NCBI RefSeq assembly: GCF_000828475.1
Contig: NZ_AP014648.1
Coordinates: forward strand, 1,488,001 to 1,552,000
Source: Methyloceanibacter caenitepidi
Lineage (GTDB): Bacteria; Pseudomonadota; Alphaproteobacteria; Rhizobiales; Methyloligellaceae
Direction of reading: 5' to 3'
Length of the DNA: 64,000 bases
Shown: positions 9,028-18,970 of the stretch, in pieces
Layout: each line of letters begins with the position of its first letter
Numbering within the stretch: position 1 is the stretch's first letter
Program-made: the position numbers and the translations under genes
Notes under the pieces: generated by a model
Databases searched by the model: none
What the model was told of the DNA's origin: nothing
The model's input: the letters and a program-made list of their open reading frames with translations, nothing else

Positions 9028-9492
9028 ATGCAAGTGATGGGGAACCGTCTTTCGCGCGGGTATTCGATGGTGCCGGGTCGAGAATTTGCGCAGGTCACCG
9101 GACGCGCGTTTTGTGGGTTCGCACTGCTTGCCCTCACGGTGGCGATGGCGCCCTCCACGGCGGCCTCGGCGGCGGCGCTGGCTGGAGAATGGAGCGGCGA
9201 GGGCACGGTCACTCAGACCGAAGGGCCGACGGAGAAGGTCCGCTGCCGCGTAAGCTACAAGCAGGAAAGCGCCAAGGTTTTCGGTGTCGTGGCCAAGTGT
9301 GCCTCCACCTCGCAGATGATGAATCAAACCGGTGAGCTTCTGGAGGTCCGTCCCGGGGTCTTCACCGGCGAATTCAATCTCACCCAGTATGATGTCAGCG
9401 GCCGCGTCCGCGTCGTCCTCGACGGCGAGACGCAGACCGTGACCTTCAAGAGCCCAAAGGGCGAGGGCGAGGTTATCCTCAACCGCCAATAG
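9028..9492 (+). CDS. Small exported protein of unknown function
   Basis: A 154-residue protein. GCGGAGG at 9014-9020 fixes the ATG at 9028 rather than the TTG at 9001. An N-terminal signal segment (about 25-50, FALLALTVAMAPSTAASA) precedes a ~100-residue secreted domain with two Cys (CRVSYK, KCAST) that could form a disulphide, and a predominantly beta pattern ending in KGEGEVILNRQ. I do not recognise the family. It lies 57 bases after the exporter and may be co-transcribed with it. Confidence 0.65.
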   Translation: MQVMGNRLSRGYSMVPGREFAQVTGRAFCGFALLALTVAMAPSTAASAAALAGEWSGEGTVTQTEGPTEKVRCRVSYKQESAKVFGVVAKCASTSQMMNQTGELLEVRPGVFTGEFNLTQYDVSGRVRVVLDGETQTVTFKSPKGEGEVILNRQ

Positions 9493-9527
9493 GGGCGCCG
9501 CTCACGAGTTCATGCCGCGCCCGTGGA

Positions 9528-10520
9528 TCACGCGTTCCTCGAGGTCGAGACGCCTTTCGCCTTGACCTTGGCCTGCCAAATCTGCGTGTCGCCTAAGATC
9601 AAGAGCACATCGTTGTCGGGGCCGCCGAAGGTGAAGTTGGCGACGCCCGGCGCGACTATCTCGCCCAGAAGGTCGCCCTCCGGTGAGAAGACCTGCACGC
9701 CCGTCGCCGACGAGGTGTAGACCCGTCCCTTCGTATCGAGCTTGATGCCGTCCGGGCAGCCCGGCGACACCGTTGCGAACAGTCTGTCGCCGCGCAGATG
9801 GCGGCCCTTGTGCACGTCGAAGGCGCGGATGTGATGCGGCAGATTCACGAAATAGGTGCCGGGGGCCTGATTGGCGCCCGTGTCGGTAATGTACAGCACG
9901 CTCTCGTCGGGCGAGAACGCAAGGCCGTTCGGCTTGTCGAACGAGTCCGCCACCACGGCCGTCTCGCCGCTCGCGGGGTCGTGGCGATAGACATACGCGC
10001 CGATCTTCGCGGCCGGTTTGAAACCTTGCAGTTCGCCGTAATTGGGATCGGTGAACCACACGGTGCCGTCCGACTTCTCAACGACATCGTTCGGCGAGTT
10101 GAGGGGCAGGCCGCGCCAGGCATCGACGATCGTTTCCAGGGCGCGCGTCGCAAGATCCATCCGGCTGATCTGCGCCCGCTCATCGAGCGTGCCTTGTTCG
10201 CAGATCAGAAGCCGCCCCTTGCGGTCGAGGCACATCCCGTTCGCCATGTTGGACGGTTGCCGCACGACCTCGAGCCGGCCGGCTTCGAAGGGGAAACCGT
10301 CGCCCTTCAAGGCAAGCCGCATGATGGCAATGTTCTTGGGGCCCGGTTCCGGCACGGTGGTGAAATAAAGCGCGTGTTCGGCGGCCACATAGACCGGGCC
10401 CTCATGGGCGTTCGTCTCGATCAGGACGCGCCGTTGGAAGTTCTTGCCGAGGACCTTCCGGAATTCGGCCTGGAAGCAGGTGTAGCTGTCGGCTTCTGGC
10501 TTGGCTCTTTCGTCCGTCAT
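9528..10520 (-). CDS. SMP-30/gluconolactonase/LRE family hydrolase
   Basis: A 330-residue six-bladed beta-propeller of the SMP-30/gluconolactonase family, metal-dependent lactonases or related hydrolases. Typical signatures: NAHEGPVY (metal-ligand Glu), NSPNDVVEKSDGTVWFTDP (metal-ligand Asn/Asp) and DKPNGLAFSPDESVLYITDT. There is no signal peptide. The start at 10520 is preferred to one 12 codons upstream because GGAGGTCTTTC precedes it. The stop is close to the convergent gene at 9492. It is the last gene of a leftward set with the SGNH hydrolase (44-base gap), together pointing to sugar-acid or ester hydrolysis. Confidence 0.88.
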   Translation of the reverse strand: MTDERAKPEADSYTCFQAEFRKVLGKNFQRRVLIETNAHEGPVYVAAEHALYFTTVPEPGPKNIAIMRLALKGDGFPFEAGRLEVVRQPSNMANGMCLDRKGRLLICEQGTLDERAQISRMDLATRALETIVDAWRGLPLNSPNDVVEKSDGTVWFTDPNYGELQGFKPAAKIGAYVYRHDPASGETAVVADSFDKPNGLAFSPDESVLYITDTGANQAPGTYFVNLPHHIRAFDVHKGRHLRGDRLFATVSPGCPDGIKLDTKGRVYTSSATGVQVFSPEGDLLGEIVAPGVANFTFGGPDNDVLLILGDTQIWQAKVKAKGVSTSRNA

Positions 10521-10564
10521 GAAAGACCTCCGTTCGAGCGGCGCGAAAACGCGCATGCATGCGT

Positions 10565-11194
10565 CTATAACAAGGGTTCCACGACCTTGCCGATCGCGAT
10601 GCCGAGCGTGCGCTGTGCGTCTGGGTCGAGGTGCACGCCGTCGACGGCACTCACCTTGACGACTTCGCCCGCGTTGAAAAAAGCAATGCCGTAAGACTTG
10701 GCGACGGTCTCGTAGGCCGCAGCCAGTCCTCGGGACGTCCCCTGTCCCCCGGAATACATCAGCGCCATTTCAGGGTTCAGCGACCCAAGCGGCGGCGGCG
10801 CTACAAGGACCATTTTGGGCGTGGTGCGGCCGGGCCCGCTCTGGCTCGCATTGACCGCCTCGACCAGCGCCGCGCTGTTCATGGCGATCCGTCCCGCTGA
10901 CAGGCCGTAGCAGGGCGCACTGTCATTCGTTCCCAACATGACCACGACGACGTCGAGGGGCGCGTGTGCCTCCAGGAGCGGTGGGAACATGGCCATGCCA
11001 TTTCGATAGGGTTGCGCAGGATCGTCCGTTGCGATGGTTCTCCCATTCAGGGCTTCATCGATCACGCGAGCGCGTCCCTGTAGCGCGGCTTCCAGAGCGC
11101 GGGGCCAGCGGTCTTCCGGCGCAAACCGCGTTCCGTCCTTGGGATTGTAGCCCCAGGTGATCGAATCGCCGAAGCACAGGATGGTTTTCGTCAC
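10565..11194 (-). CDS. SGNH/GDSL-type esterase
   Basis: A 209-residue single-domain SGNH hydrolase. All four blocks are visible: nucleophile Ser in CFGDSITWG (S11), block II Gly in LNGRT (G51), block III Asn in LGTND (N90), and block V Asp/His in VDGVHLD (D185, H188). No signal peptide, so cytoplasmic. It resembles the arylesterase/carbohydrate acetylesterase branch, which removes acyl groups from small esters or sugars. It sits between a lactonase-like propeller and a sorbosone-dehydrogenase-like lipoprotein. Confidence 0.92.
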   Translation of the reverse strand: MTKTILCFGDSITWGYNPKDGTRFAPEDRWPRALEAALQGRARVIDEALNGRTIATDDPAQPYRNGMAMFPPLLEAHAPLDVVVVMLGTNDSAPCYGLSAGRIAMNSAALVEAVNASQSGPGRTTPKMVLVAPPPLGSLNPEMALMYSGGQGTSRGLAAAYETVAKSYGIAFFNAGEVVKVSAVDGVHLDPDAQRTLGIAIGKVVEPLL

Positions 11195-11263
11195 GGATGT
11201 CTCCTCGGTCCCTTGGTGCCGCCCGGGCGGCTGTGGTCAGTCTCAACAGCGTCAGTCTCGACG

Positions 11264-12586
11264 TCATTGCGTGGCCGGCGCAACGCGCCAAACGGTATTG
11301 CCCACATCATCGGCCACCAGCAGGGCGCCGGTCCGGTCTTCCGCGACGCCAACGGGACGCCCATAGGCCTTGCCGTCCGTCCCGAGAAATCCCGTCAGGA
11401 TGTCTTCGGGCTCGCCCGACGGCGTGCCGGCCTCGAACGGCACGAAGATCACCTTGTAGCCGCTCGGCGGCCGGCGGTTCCAGGACCCGTGCTGGCCGAT
11501 GAAGGCGCCGCCCCGGTAGCGCTCGGGGAACAGGTCGCCTGTGTAGAAGGCAAGCCCGAGCGAGGCGGTGTGCGGTCCGAGCGCGTAATCGGGCACGATG
11601 GCCGTCTTGACGAGATCGGGGCGCTGCGGCTGCACCCGCGCATCGATGTGGTCGCCGAAATAGCTGTAGGGCCAGCCGTAGAAGCCATTCTCCTGGACCG
11701 AGGTCATGTAATCCGGGACGAGATCGCTGCCGAGTTCGTCGCGCTCGTTGACTGACGTCCATAGCTTTCCGCTGTCCGGATGGAACGCGAGGCCCACCGG
11801 ATTGCGAAGGCCCGACGCGAACAGCCGCGACGATCCGCTTTCGAGGTCGATCTCGTGGATCGCCGCGCGTCCTTCCTCGCTGTCGAAGCCGCGCTCGCCG
11901 ACATTGCTGTTGGACCCCACCGAGGCATAGAGCTTCGTGCCGTCGGGGTGCGCGACAATGTTCTTGACCCAGTGAATGTTGACCGGGCCGGCGGGGAGGT
12001 CCGCGATCGCTTCGCCCTTGGCCGTAATCTCGGTGTCGCCGCTGCGGTAGGGAAACCGGACGATGCCGTCCGTGTTCGCGACATAGAAGCTGTCGCCGAC
12101 GAGCGCCATGCCATAAGGCGAATTGAGCCCTGAAAGAAACGTCGTGCGCGTCTCGGCCACGCCGTCCCCGTCGCCGTCGCGTAAGAGCGTGATCCGGTTG
12201 GGGCTCTCCACACCGGCGCCCGCCCACCACATGCCGAGCTTCATCAGGTGCCCCATGATGCCGTCGGTCATGCCAGGTTGCGGCGGCGCGGCGCTCTCGG
12301 CGGCCAGCACATCGCCATTGGGAAGGACATAGAGCATCCGCGGATGATCCAAATTTGCCGCGAAGGCGTTCACCGCCAGGCCGTCCGCGGCTTCCGGGGA
12401 TTTCCCGTCGGGCCAGCCCGTCGCTTCGGCGATCACCACGGTGGGCAAGGCGGTTTCCACGGGCGGCGGCAATTCGGGGTTCGGGCCCATTCCTGCCGAG
12501 ACAGGCAACGTGGCCTCCTCGCCGCAGCCCGTCAGGAGAAGGCAAGCCAACGCGGCGAAGAAACCGGCGATCAGACGTCTATGCAT
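11264..12586 (-). CDS. Sorbosone/PQQ-dependent sugar dehydrogenase-like lipoprotein
   Basis: A 440-residue periplasmic lipoprotein: hydrophobic start and lipobox LLTGC (Cys about 21). The body is a beta-propeller of the glucose/sorbosone dehydrogenase (GSDH/YliI) family with characteristic blocks HPRMLYVLPNGDVL, LNSPYGMAL, SGLRNPVGLAFHP, ENGFYGWPYSY and GSWNRRPPSGYKV. Family members oxidise aldose sugars with PQQ; whether this one binds PQQ cannot be decided by eye. It lies 69 bases upstream of the SGNH gene on the same strand, suggesting a three-gene carbohydrate-related unit with the SMP-30 gene. Confidence 0.87.
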   Translation of the reverse strand: MHRRLIAGFFAALACLLLTGCGEEATLPVSAGMGPNPELPPPVETALPTVVIAEATGWPDGKSPEAADGLAVNAFAANLDHPRMLYVLPNGDVLAAESAAPPQPGMTDGIMGHLMKLGMWWAGAGVESPNRITLLRDGDGDGVAETRTTFLSGLNSPYGMALVGDSFYVANTDGIVRFPYRSGDTEITAKGEAIADLPAGPVNIHWVKNIVAHPDGTKLYASVGSNSNVGERGFDSEEGRAAIHEIDLESGSSRLFASGLRNPVGLAFHPDSGKLWTSVNERDELGSDLVPDYMTSVQENGFYGWPYSYFGDHIDARVQPQRPDLVKTAIVPDYALGPHTASLGLAFYTGDLFPERYRGGAFIGQHGSWNRRPPSGYKVIFVPFEAGTPSGEPEDILTGFLGTDGKAYGRPVGVAEDRTGALLVADDVGNTVWRVAPATQ

Positions 12587-12836
12587 GGGGCTTCAGATCC
12601 TCGCGGCCGCCAACTTTGGCCAATTCTGGGCAGGGACGGGACGTCGGCGGTCAAATTGGTGTGAAACGGCCGTTAAGTGCCTCGGCCGTTTGAGTTTTTG
12701 CGTGTTCAACTGCGACATTGCGGCCTTTCAGCCTATGGGACCGTGCAGGCGAGTGAGATAATGTGATAAGCCCCACCGCGAAGTCGTGAATCGCAGTTTT
12801 GCGGGCGACCGCAGTCATCCTCCTCGGATCAACAGA

Positions 12837-14138
12837 ATGCAGCAGAGAAACGAAAGCGCCAAGCGCGAGGCACAGAACTCGAAGGGCGGCAAGCCCTCCG
12901 CGTCCGATACGCCTGCATCCACGCCGCCGTCGGCGTCGGGCCGTGGCGGCAGGCTCCTCTTCATCACGCTGGCTGTGCTGGCCGTGGCCGGGCTCATGTA
13001 CTGGTACATGTCGGCCCCTCAAGAAGCGCAACAGGCCGGCGCCCCCGGCGGCGCGCCGCCCGCGCCCCCGGTGACCGTCTCCACGCCTCTGGTCGAGACG
13101 CTGCGGGAGTGGAGTGACTTCACGGGTCAATTCAATGCCCAGGAATCCGTCGAGATCCGCGCCCGGGTCAGCGGCTACCTGGAATCAGTCAATTTCAAAG
13201 ACGGCCAGTTGGTGAAGAAGGGCGACCTTCTCTTCGTTATCGAGCCGCGTCCGTTCGAGATCGCGCTCGACTCGGCCAAGGCCGATCTCGCCCAAGCAGA
13301 AGCCCAGCTCGAACTTGCCAAAGTGCAGCTCGAACGCACGTCCGAGCTACACAAGAAGAACTACGCATCGGGGCAGACCTTCGACGAGCGCGCCGCGGAA
13401 GTGAAGAACGCGACCGCGGCCCGCGATCGCGCCCGCGCGGAAGTCGATCAGGCGCAGTTGAATCTGGACTACACACGCGTTCTGGCGCCCGTCTCCGGCC
13501 GCGTGAGTCGCCACGAAGTAAGTGTCGGCAACCTGGTGGTCGGCGGGACCGGCGATACGACGCTGCTCACGACCATCGTTTCGCTCGATCCGATCTGGCT
13601 GACGTTCAACATCAGCGAAGGCGACGGCATGACCTACAAGCGCCTTATCCAGAAAGGCGAGGTCGAATCCGCCCGCACCAACAGCGTCGCGGTCGAAGGT
13701 CAGCTCATGGACGAGACGGACTGGCCCCTGAAGGGCACGATCGACTTCGTCGACAACCAGTACGACCGCTCCTCCGGCACGATCCGCGTCCGCGCGTCGT
13801 TCCCCAACAAGGACCTATTCATCACGCCCGGGCAGTTCGGCCGCGTGCGCGTGCCCATGTCCCAGGAAAAGCCGACGATGCTCGTGCCCGACGCCGCCGT
13901 GGTTACGGATCAGTCGACAAAGCTGCTGTTCACCGTGGCCGAAGACGGAACGGTCGTGCCGAAACCCGTGGAGCTCGGTTCTGTGACGGATGACAACTTG
14001 CGTGTCGTCCGGAGCGGCATCACGCGCGACGACAAAGTTATCATCAACGGCTTGTTGCGGGCGCGGCCCGGTCAGAAGGTCACGCCGCAACCGGGCGAGA
14101 TCAAGCCGCAAGGTCAACAGGCCACCGCTCAACAATGA
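12837..14138 (+). CDS. RND efflux periplasmic adaptor (AcrA/MexA type)
   Basis: A 433-residue membrane-fusion protein. A short charged cytoplasmic tail precedes one N-terminal helix (about 40-60), then the paired lipoyl half-motifs (ARVSGYLESVNFKDGQLVKKGD and TRVLAPVSGRVSRHEVSVGN), a helical hairpin between them (about 115-200), and beta-barrel and membrane-proximal domains. No lipobox, so it is anchored by the N-terminal helix. Neither ATG 12837 nor GTG 12786 has a clear ribosome site; I chose the ATG. The gene overlaps the pump gene by ATGA. No TolC-like gene is present here, so the outer-membrane partner is elsewhere. Confidence 0.9.
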   Translation: MQQRNESAKREAQNSKGGKPSASDTPASTPPSASGRGGRLLFITLAVLAVAGLMYWYMSAPQEAQQAGAPGGAPPAPPVTVSTPLVETLREWSDFTGQFNAQESVEIRARVSGYLESVNFKDGQLVKKGDLLFVIEPRPFEIALDSAKADLAQAEAQLELAKVQLERTSELHKKNYASGQTFDERAAEVKNATAARDRARAEVDQAQLNLDYTRVLAPVSGRVSRHEVSVGNLVVGGTGDTTLLTTIVSLDPIWLTFNISEGDGMTYKRLIQKGEVESARTNSVAVEGQLMDETDWPLKGTIDFVDNQYDRSSGTIRVRASFPNKDLFITPGQFGRVRVPMSQEKPTMLVPDAAVVTDQSTKLLFTVAEDGTVVPKPVELGSVTDDNLRVVRSGITRDDKVIINGLLRARPGQKVTPQPGEIKPQGQQATAQQ

Positions 14139-17100
14139 AGCTCTCGCACTTCTTCATCGACCGGCCGATCTTCGCCGCCGTCATCTCGATCCTCATCACG
14201 CTGATCGGCGGCGTCGCCTATTTCAGCCTGCCTGTCGCGCAGTATCCCGAGATCGCGCCTCCTTCGATCCAGGTGACGGCGCAGTATCCGGGCGCGTCCG
14301 CCGAGATCGTCGCCAACACCGTCGCCACGCCCATCGAGCAGGAAGTGAACGGCGTGGACGACATGATCTACATGACGTCCCAATCCACCGGCGACGGTTC
14401 GATGGCGCTGACCGTGACCTTCAAGCTCGGCACGGATCTCGACACGGCGCAGGTGCTCGTCCAGAACCGGGTTGCGATCGCCACGCCGCGATTGCCCGAA
14501 GAGGTGAGGGCGCTCGGCGTGCAGGTCGTGAAGCAATCGCCGGACCTCATGATGGTGATCCATCTGAGTTCGCCCGACGACAGCCGCGATCTCCTCTACG
14601 TCTCGAACTACGCGACCCTGCACGTGAAGGACGTGTTGTCGCGTATCGACGGCGTGGGCAACGTCACGATCTTCGGCGCCCGCGACTACTCCATGCGGGT
14701 CTGGCTCGACCCCGATAAATTGGCCGCGCGCAATCTCACTGCCGGCGATGTGCTGGCGGCGTTGCGCGGACAGAACGTGCAGGTCGCGGCCGGCGTCATC
14801 AATCAGCCCCCGGTGCCCCAGCCGGGCGCCTTTCAGCTCAATGTCGAGACGCAAGGGCGACTGACCACGCCCGAGGACTTCGGCAACATCATCGTGAAAG
14901 CCGAGGATCAGGGGCGTGTGGTGCGCGTGCGCGACGTGGCGCGCGTCGAGCTCGGGGCGGCAGACTACAACCGCAACGGCTATCTCGATGGCCGCATCGC
15001 GATCCCGATGGGTATTTTCCAGCGTCCCGGCTCGAACGCACTCGCGACCGCCGCGGAGGTGGAAGCGGCCATGGAGGAAATGTCCAAGTCCTTCCCGAGC
15101 GGTTTGCGCTACGACATCGTCTACAACCCGACGGTCTTCATCTCCGACTCGATTGAGGCCGTGCTGCATACGATGTTCGAGGCCGTCATCCTCGTGGTGC
15201 TCGTCATCGTCATCTTTCTCCAGACGTGGCGCGCCTCGCTCATTCCGATTGTCGCCATCCCGATCTCGCTGATCGGAACGTTCACGGTCCTGTCGGCGAT
15301 CGGTTATTCGCTGAACAACCTGTCGCTGTTCGGCCTCGTGCTTGCCATCGGTATCGTGGTCGACGACGCGATCGTGGTCGTAGAGAATGTCGAGCGGAAC
15401 ATTCGCGAAGGATTGAAGCCCCGCGAGGCCGCCTATCGCACCATGGACGAAGTGGGCACGGCGCTGATTGCCATGACCTTGGTCGTCTGCGCGGTGTTCA
15501 TTCCGACCGTCTTCCTCAGCGGCATTCTCGGCCAGTTCTTCCGCCAGTTCGCTGTGACGATCGCGACCGCCACGCTGATCTCGCTTGTTGTGTCGCTGAC
15601 ACTCAGTCCAGCCCTTTGCGCGTTGCTCTTCAAGCCGCACGGCTCCAAGGAAAACAAGGGTCCGATCGGACGGGTGCTCGACCGATTTTTCGGCGTGTTC
15701 AACCGCGGCTTCGATTGGGTGGCGAACAAGTACGGCGCGCTCACGGGACGGCTCTTGCGCGTCTCGGGGATCATGCTGGCCGTGTATGCCGGGTTGATCG
15801 GATTGACCGTCTTCCAGTTCCGGTCCGCGCCGACAGGCTTCATCCCGAACCAGGATCTCGGCTACCTCATCAACATCATCCAGTTGCCGCCGGGCGCATC
15901 CTTGTCGCGCACCGACGAGGTCGCACTCAAGGTAACCAAGATCGCGCTTGAGACGCCGGGTGTCGCGCATGCGGTGCCGATTGTCGGCCTGGACGGCGCC
16001 ACTTTTACCACCGCATCCAACTCGGCCGTGGTGTTCACGCCGCTGGAGCCTTTCGGCGAGCGGGCCAAGAAAGGGCTGAGCGCGGAGGCGATCTCCGGTG
16101 CGCTCAACCAAGGTTTCGCCAGCATCGAGGATGCGTTCATCCTGAGCATCTCGCCCCCGCCGGTGCGCGGTATCGGTACGACGGGCGGCTTCAAGATGGA
16201 GGTCCAGGACACGAAGGGCTCGGCTCTGTCTCAGCTCGCCGAGGTGGCGCAATCGCTGATGGGGGCAGCCAACCAGGACCCGGGCCTGTCGCGCGTGTTC
16301 ACGACGTTCAACACGGGCACGCCCAGCGTCTATGGGGACATCGATCGCGTGCGTGCGGAGATGCTCGGCGTGAATTCGGATGACATCTTCGAGACCCTCG
16401 AAGTCTATCTCGGCTCCCAGTATGTGAATGACTTCAACTTCCTTGGCCGTACATACAGAGTGACGGCTCAAGCGGACGGGAAGTTCCGCCAGGATCTGCA
16501 TGCGATCTCGCAGCTCAAGGCACGCAACGCGGCAGGCGAGATGGTGCCGCTGGGCTCGGTCGCCTCGTTCCGGGATATCACCGGGCCGTACCGGGTCGAA
16601 CACTTCAACCTTTTCCCGGCAGCCGCCGTCCAGGGCGCAACGAAACCGGGCTATTCGAGCGGCTACGGTCTCGAGGCCATGGAACGGATCGCGGAGCAGG
16701 TCCTGCCCGAGGGCTATTCCTACCAATGGACGGAGCTCGCCTATCAGGAGAAACAGGCGGGCGACACCGCCATCTTCGTTTTCACGGCGGCCGTCGTGTT
16801 CGTGTTCCTTCTGCTGGCCGCGCAATACGAAAGCTGGGGGCTGCCGCTCGCGGTCATCCTGATCGTGCCCATGTGTCTGCTCGCCGCGGTCAGTGGACTG
16901 TTGCTGCGCGGCATGGCCGTCGACATCCTGGGCCAGATCGGTTTCGTCGTGCTGATTGCCTTGGCTGCGAAGAACGCCATTCTGATTGTCGAATTCGCGC
17001 GGCAGAACGAGGAGAACGGGCAGGACCGTATCCAGGCGGTGGTCGAGGCGGCGCGTGTGCGGTTGCGGCCGATCCTGATGACGGCCCTGGCCTTCATTCT

Positions 17101-17296
17101 GGGTGTGGTGCCGCTCGTCATCGCGACAGGGGCCGGGTCGGAAATGCGCCAGTCGCTGGGGACGGCCGTGTTCTCGGGCATGCTCGGCGTTACAGCGTTC
17201 GGCCTGATCTTCACGCCGATCTTCTATGCGGTGGTCCGGAAGATCATGCCGGACCGCAAGTCCCCCGAGGAAGAGAGCGTCAAGCCCGCGGAGTAG
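14135..17296 (+). CDS. HAE1-family RND multidrug efflux pump (AcrB/BepE type)
   Basis: A full-length 1053-residue inner-membrane trimer-forming pump that exports amphiphilic drugs, dyes or detergents using the proton gradient. Twelve membrane helices and two large periplasmic loops are evident; the proton-relay Asp pair is present in GIVVDDAIVVVENVER (D410, D411). The typical start MKLSHFFIDRPIFA and the motif LAAKNAILIVEFA in the last third are diagnostic. It is translationally coupled to the adaptor by a 4-base overlap. No local TetR-type regulator is visible. Confidence 0.95.
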   Translation: MKLSHFFIDRPIFAAVISILITLIGGVAYFSLPVAQYPEIAPPSIQVTAQYPGASAEIVANTVATPIEQEVNGVDDMIYMTSQSTGDGSMALTVTFKLGTDLDTAQVLVQNRVAIATPRLPEEVRALGVQVVKQSPDLMMVIHLSSPDDSRDLLYVSNYATLHVKDVLSRIDGVGNVTIFGARDYSMRVWLDPDKLAARNLTAGDVLAALRGQNVQVAAGVINQPPVPQPGAFQLNVETQGRLTTPEDFGNIIVKAEDQGRVVRVRDVARVELGAADYNRNGYLDGRIAIPMGIFQRPGSNALATAAEVEAAMEEMSKSFPSGLRYDIVYNPTVFISDSIEAVLHTMFEAVILVVLVIVIFLQTWRASLIPIVAIPISLIGTFTVLSAIGYSLNNLSLFGLVLAIGIVVDDAIVVVENVERNIREGLKPREAAYRTMDEVGTALIAMTLVVCAVFIPTVFLSGILGQFFRQFAVTIATATLISLVVSLTLSPALCALLFKPHGSKENKGPIGRVLDRFFGVFNRGFDWVANKYGALTGRLLRVSGIMLAVYAGLIGLTVFQFRSAPTGFIPNQDLGYLINIIQLPPGASLSRTDEVALKVTKIALETPGVAHAVPIVGLDGATFTTASNSAVVFTPLEPFGERAKKGLSAEAISGALNQGFASIEDAFILSISPPPVRGIGTTGGFKMEVQDTKGSALSQLAEVAQSLMGAANQDPGLSRVFTTFNTGTPSVYGDIDRVRAEMLGVNSDDIFETLEVYLGSQYVNDFNFLGRTYRVTAQADGKFRQDLHAISQLKARNAAGEMVPLGSVASFRDITGPYRVEHFNLFPAAAVQGATKPGYSSGYGLEAMERIAEQVLPEGYSYQWTELAYQEKQAGDTAIFVFTAAVVFVFLLLAAQYESWGLPLAVILIVPMCLLAAVSGLLLRGMAVDILGQIGFVVLIALAAKNAILIVEFARQNEENGQDRIQAVVEAARVRLRPILMTALAFILGVVPLVIATGAGSEMRQSLGTAVFSGMLGVTAFGLIFTPIFYAVVRKIMPDRKSPEEESVKPAE

Positions 17297-17488
17297 GGGT
17301 GTTTTACGCCCAACGGCCTTGGGTCCGGACGCGCATCGTGCGTATGGGACCGCTTTGCGGTGGGCAAGCTCAGCCCGCTGTTGCCCAATCCGGTAGCATC
17401 CGATTATGATGCCTAAAAAATACGACCACGGGACGGAAACGGACGCGAGGAACGGGAAAACCAAGGCGCATAACGGAGACGGCTGAGT

Positions 17489-18970
17489 TTGCCGCAAGAC
17501 ACAGAGACGCTGATGGCAGGGGAAGTCCCAACGGACTCTGCTGAGTATTACGCCAAATTTTTCAATGAGATGAAGGATTCCGAGGGCAATGTGCGGCCTG
17601 CTTATAAGCAGCTCGCCGAGTTCCTCGACGGCCTTTCGCTCGAATCCCTTGCAACCAAGCAGGAAGCCGCCGACGCGCTCTTCCGCAGGCTTGGCATTAC
17701 CTTCGCTGTCTATACGGAAGGCGGCTCCACCGAGCGGCTGATCCCGTTCGATTTGATCCCGCGCATCCTGCACCACTCCGAGTGGGACTTGGTTGAGCGC
17801 GGCTGCCTTCAGCGGGTGAAGGCGATCAACATGTTTCTGCATGACATTTATCACGATCAGGAGATCCTGAAGGCCGACCTCATTCCGGCGGAGCTCGTGT
17901 TCAAGAACTCCGCCTACCGGCCCGAGATGATCGGGGTCGATCTTCCCAAGGACGTCTATGCGCACGTCGCCGGCGTCGATCTCGTCCGTACTGGCGAGCG
18001 CGACTTTTTCGTGCTCGAGGACAATGTCCGCACCCCGTCCGGCGTGTCCTATCTTCTCGAGAACCGGGAAATCATGATGCGGCTGTTCCCGGACGCCTTT
18101 AACGGCCAGGCCGTGTCGCCGGTCGGAAACTATCCCGAACGGCTGCTGGAGAATCTGCGCGCCGTCGCGCCGGGTGGGGCCGAAGATCCGGTCGTCGTGC
18201 TGCTGACGCCCGGCCGCTACAACAGCGCGTATTTCGAACACGTCTTTCTGGCCGAGCAGATGGGCATCGATCTTGTCGAAGGCGTCGATCTGTTCGTGCG
18301 AGACGGCTATGTCTGGATGCGCACGACCGAGGGTCCGGTCCGCGTCGATGTGATCTATCGCCGTCTCGACGACGACTTCATGGACCCGCTGGCCTTCTAT
18401 CCCGGATCCTTGCTCGCGGTTCCGGGCCTGTTGTCGGTGGTGCGCGCAGGCCGCGTCGCCCTCGCCAACGCGCTGGGAACCGGCGTGGCCGACGACAAGG
18501 CCATGTACACTTACGTGCCCCGCATGATCGAGTTCTATCTCGGCGAGCACGCGATCCTGAACAACGTTCAGACCTATATGCTGCGCGATCCCAAGCAGTG
18601 CCAGTACGTGCTCGAGAATATAGAGAACCTCGTCGTGAAAGAGGTCCAGGGCTCCGGCGGCTACGGCATGCTGATTGGGCCGGCGTCGACCAAGGCGGAG
18701 CAGGAGGCCTACAAGGCGCGCGTCCTGCAGGACCCGGCCAATTTCATCGCTCAGCCGACACTGACGTTGTCCACGTCGCCGACCTTGTGCAACGGAAACA
18801 TCGAGCCGCGTCACGTGGACTTGAGGCCGTTCGTGCTCTCGGGCAACGAGACGTCCGTCATCCCAGGCGGTCTGACCCGCGTGGCGCTTCGCGAGAAGTC
18901 CCTTGTCGTCAATTCGAGCCAAGGCGGCGGGACCAAGGACACTTGGGTTTTGGAGCGTGGAGCATGCTGA
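17489..18970 (+). CDS. Circularly permuted type 2 ATP-grasp protein (Anbu operon)
   Basis: A 493-residue protein of the circularly permuted ATP-grasp type 2 family, with recognisable blocks FDLIPRILHHSEWDLVERG, FVLEDNVRTPSGVSYLLENR and VVKEVQGSGGYGMLIGP. By family it should form an amide bond using ATP, perhaps peptide ligation, but the substrate is unknown. I start it at TTG 17489 because GGAGA lies about 10 bases before it; ATG 17513 has no ribosome site. It opens a five-gene set in the conserved order ATP-grasp, alpha-E, transglutaminase, Anbu, and overlaps the alpha-E gene by 7 bases. Confidence 0.9.
   Translation: MPQDTETLMAGEVPTDSAEYYAKFFNEMKDSEGNVRPAYKQLAEFLDGLSLESLATKQEAADALFRRLGITFAVYTEGGSTERLIPFDLIPRILHHSEWDLVERGCLQRVKAINMFLHDIYHDQEILKADLIPAELVFKNSAYRPEMIGVDLPKDVYAHVAGVDLVRTGERDFFVLEDNVRTPSGVSYLLENREIMMRLFPDAFNGQAVSPVGNYPERLLENLRAVAPGGAEDPVVVLLTPGRYNSAYFEHVFLAEQMGIDLVEGVDLFVRDGYVWMRTTEGPVRVDVIYRRLDDDFMDPLAFYPGSLLAVPGLLSVVRAGRVALANALGTGVADDKAMYTYVPRMIEFYLGEHAILNNVQTYMLRDPKQCQYVLENIENLVVKEVQGSGGYGMLIGPASTKAEQEAYKARVLQDPANFIAQPTLTLSTSPTLCNGNIEPRHVDLRPFVLSGNETSVIPGGLTRVALREKSLVVNSSQGGGTKDTWVLERGAC

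Noticed and set aside
14129..18922. A 1597-codon open frame on the minus strand opposite the efflux pump and ATP-grasp genes
   Set aside because: It is the antisense shadow of well-supported rightward genes in GC-rich DNA; composition is His/Arg/Asp-rich with no domain.
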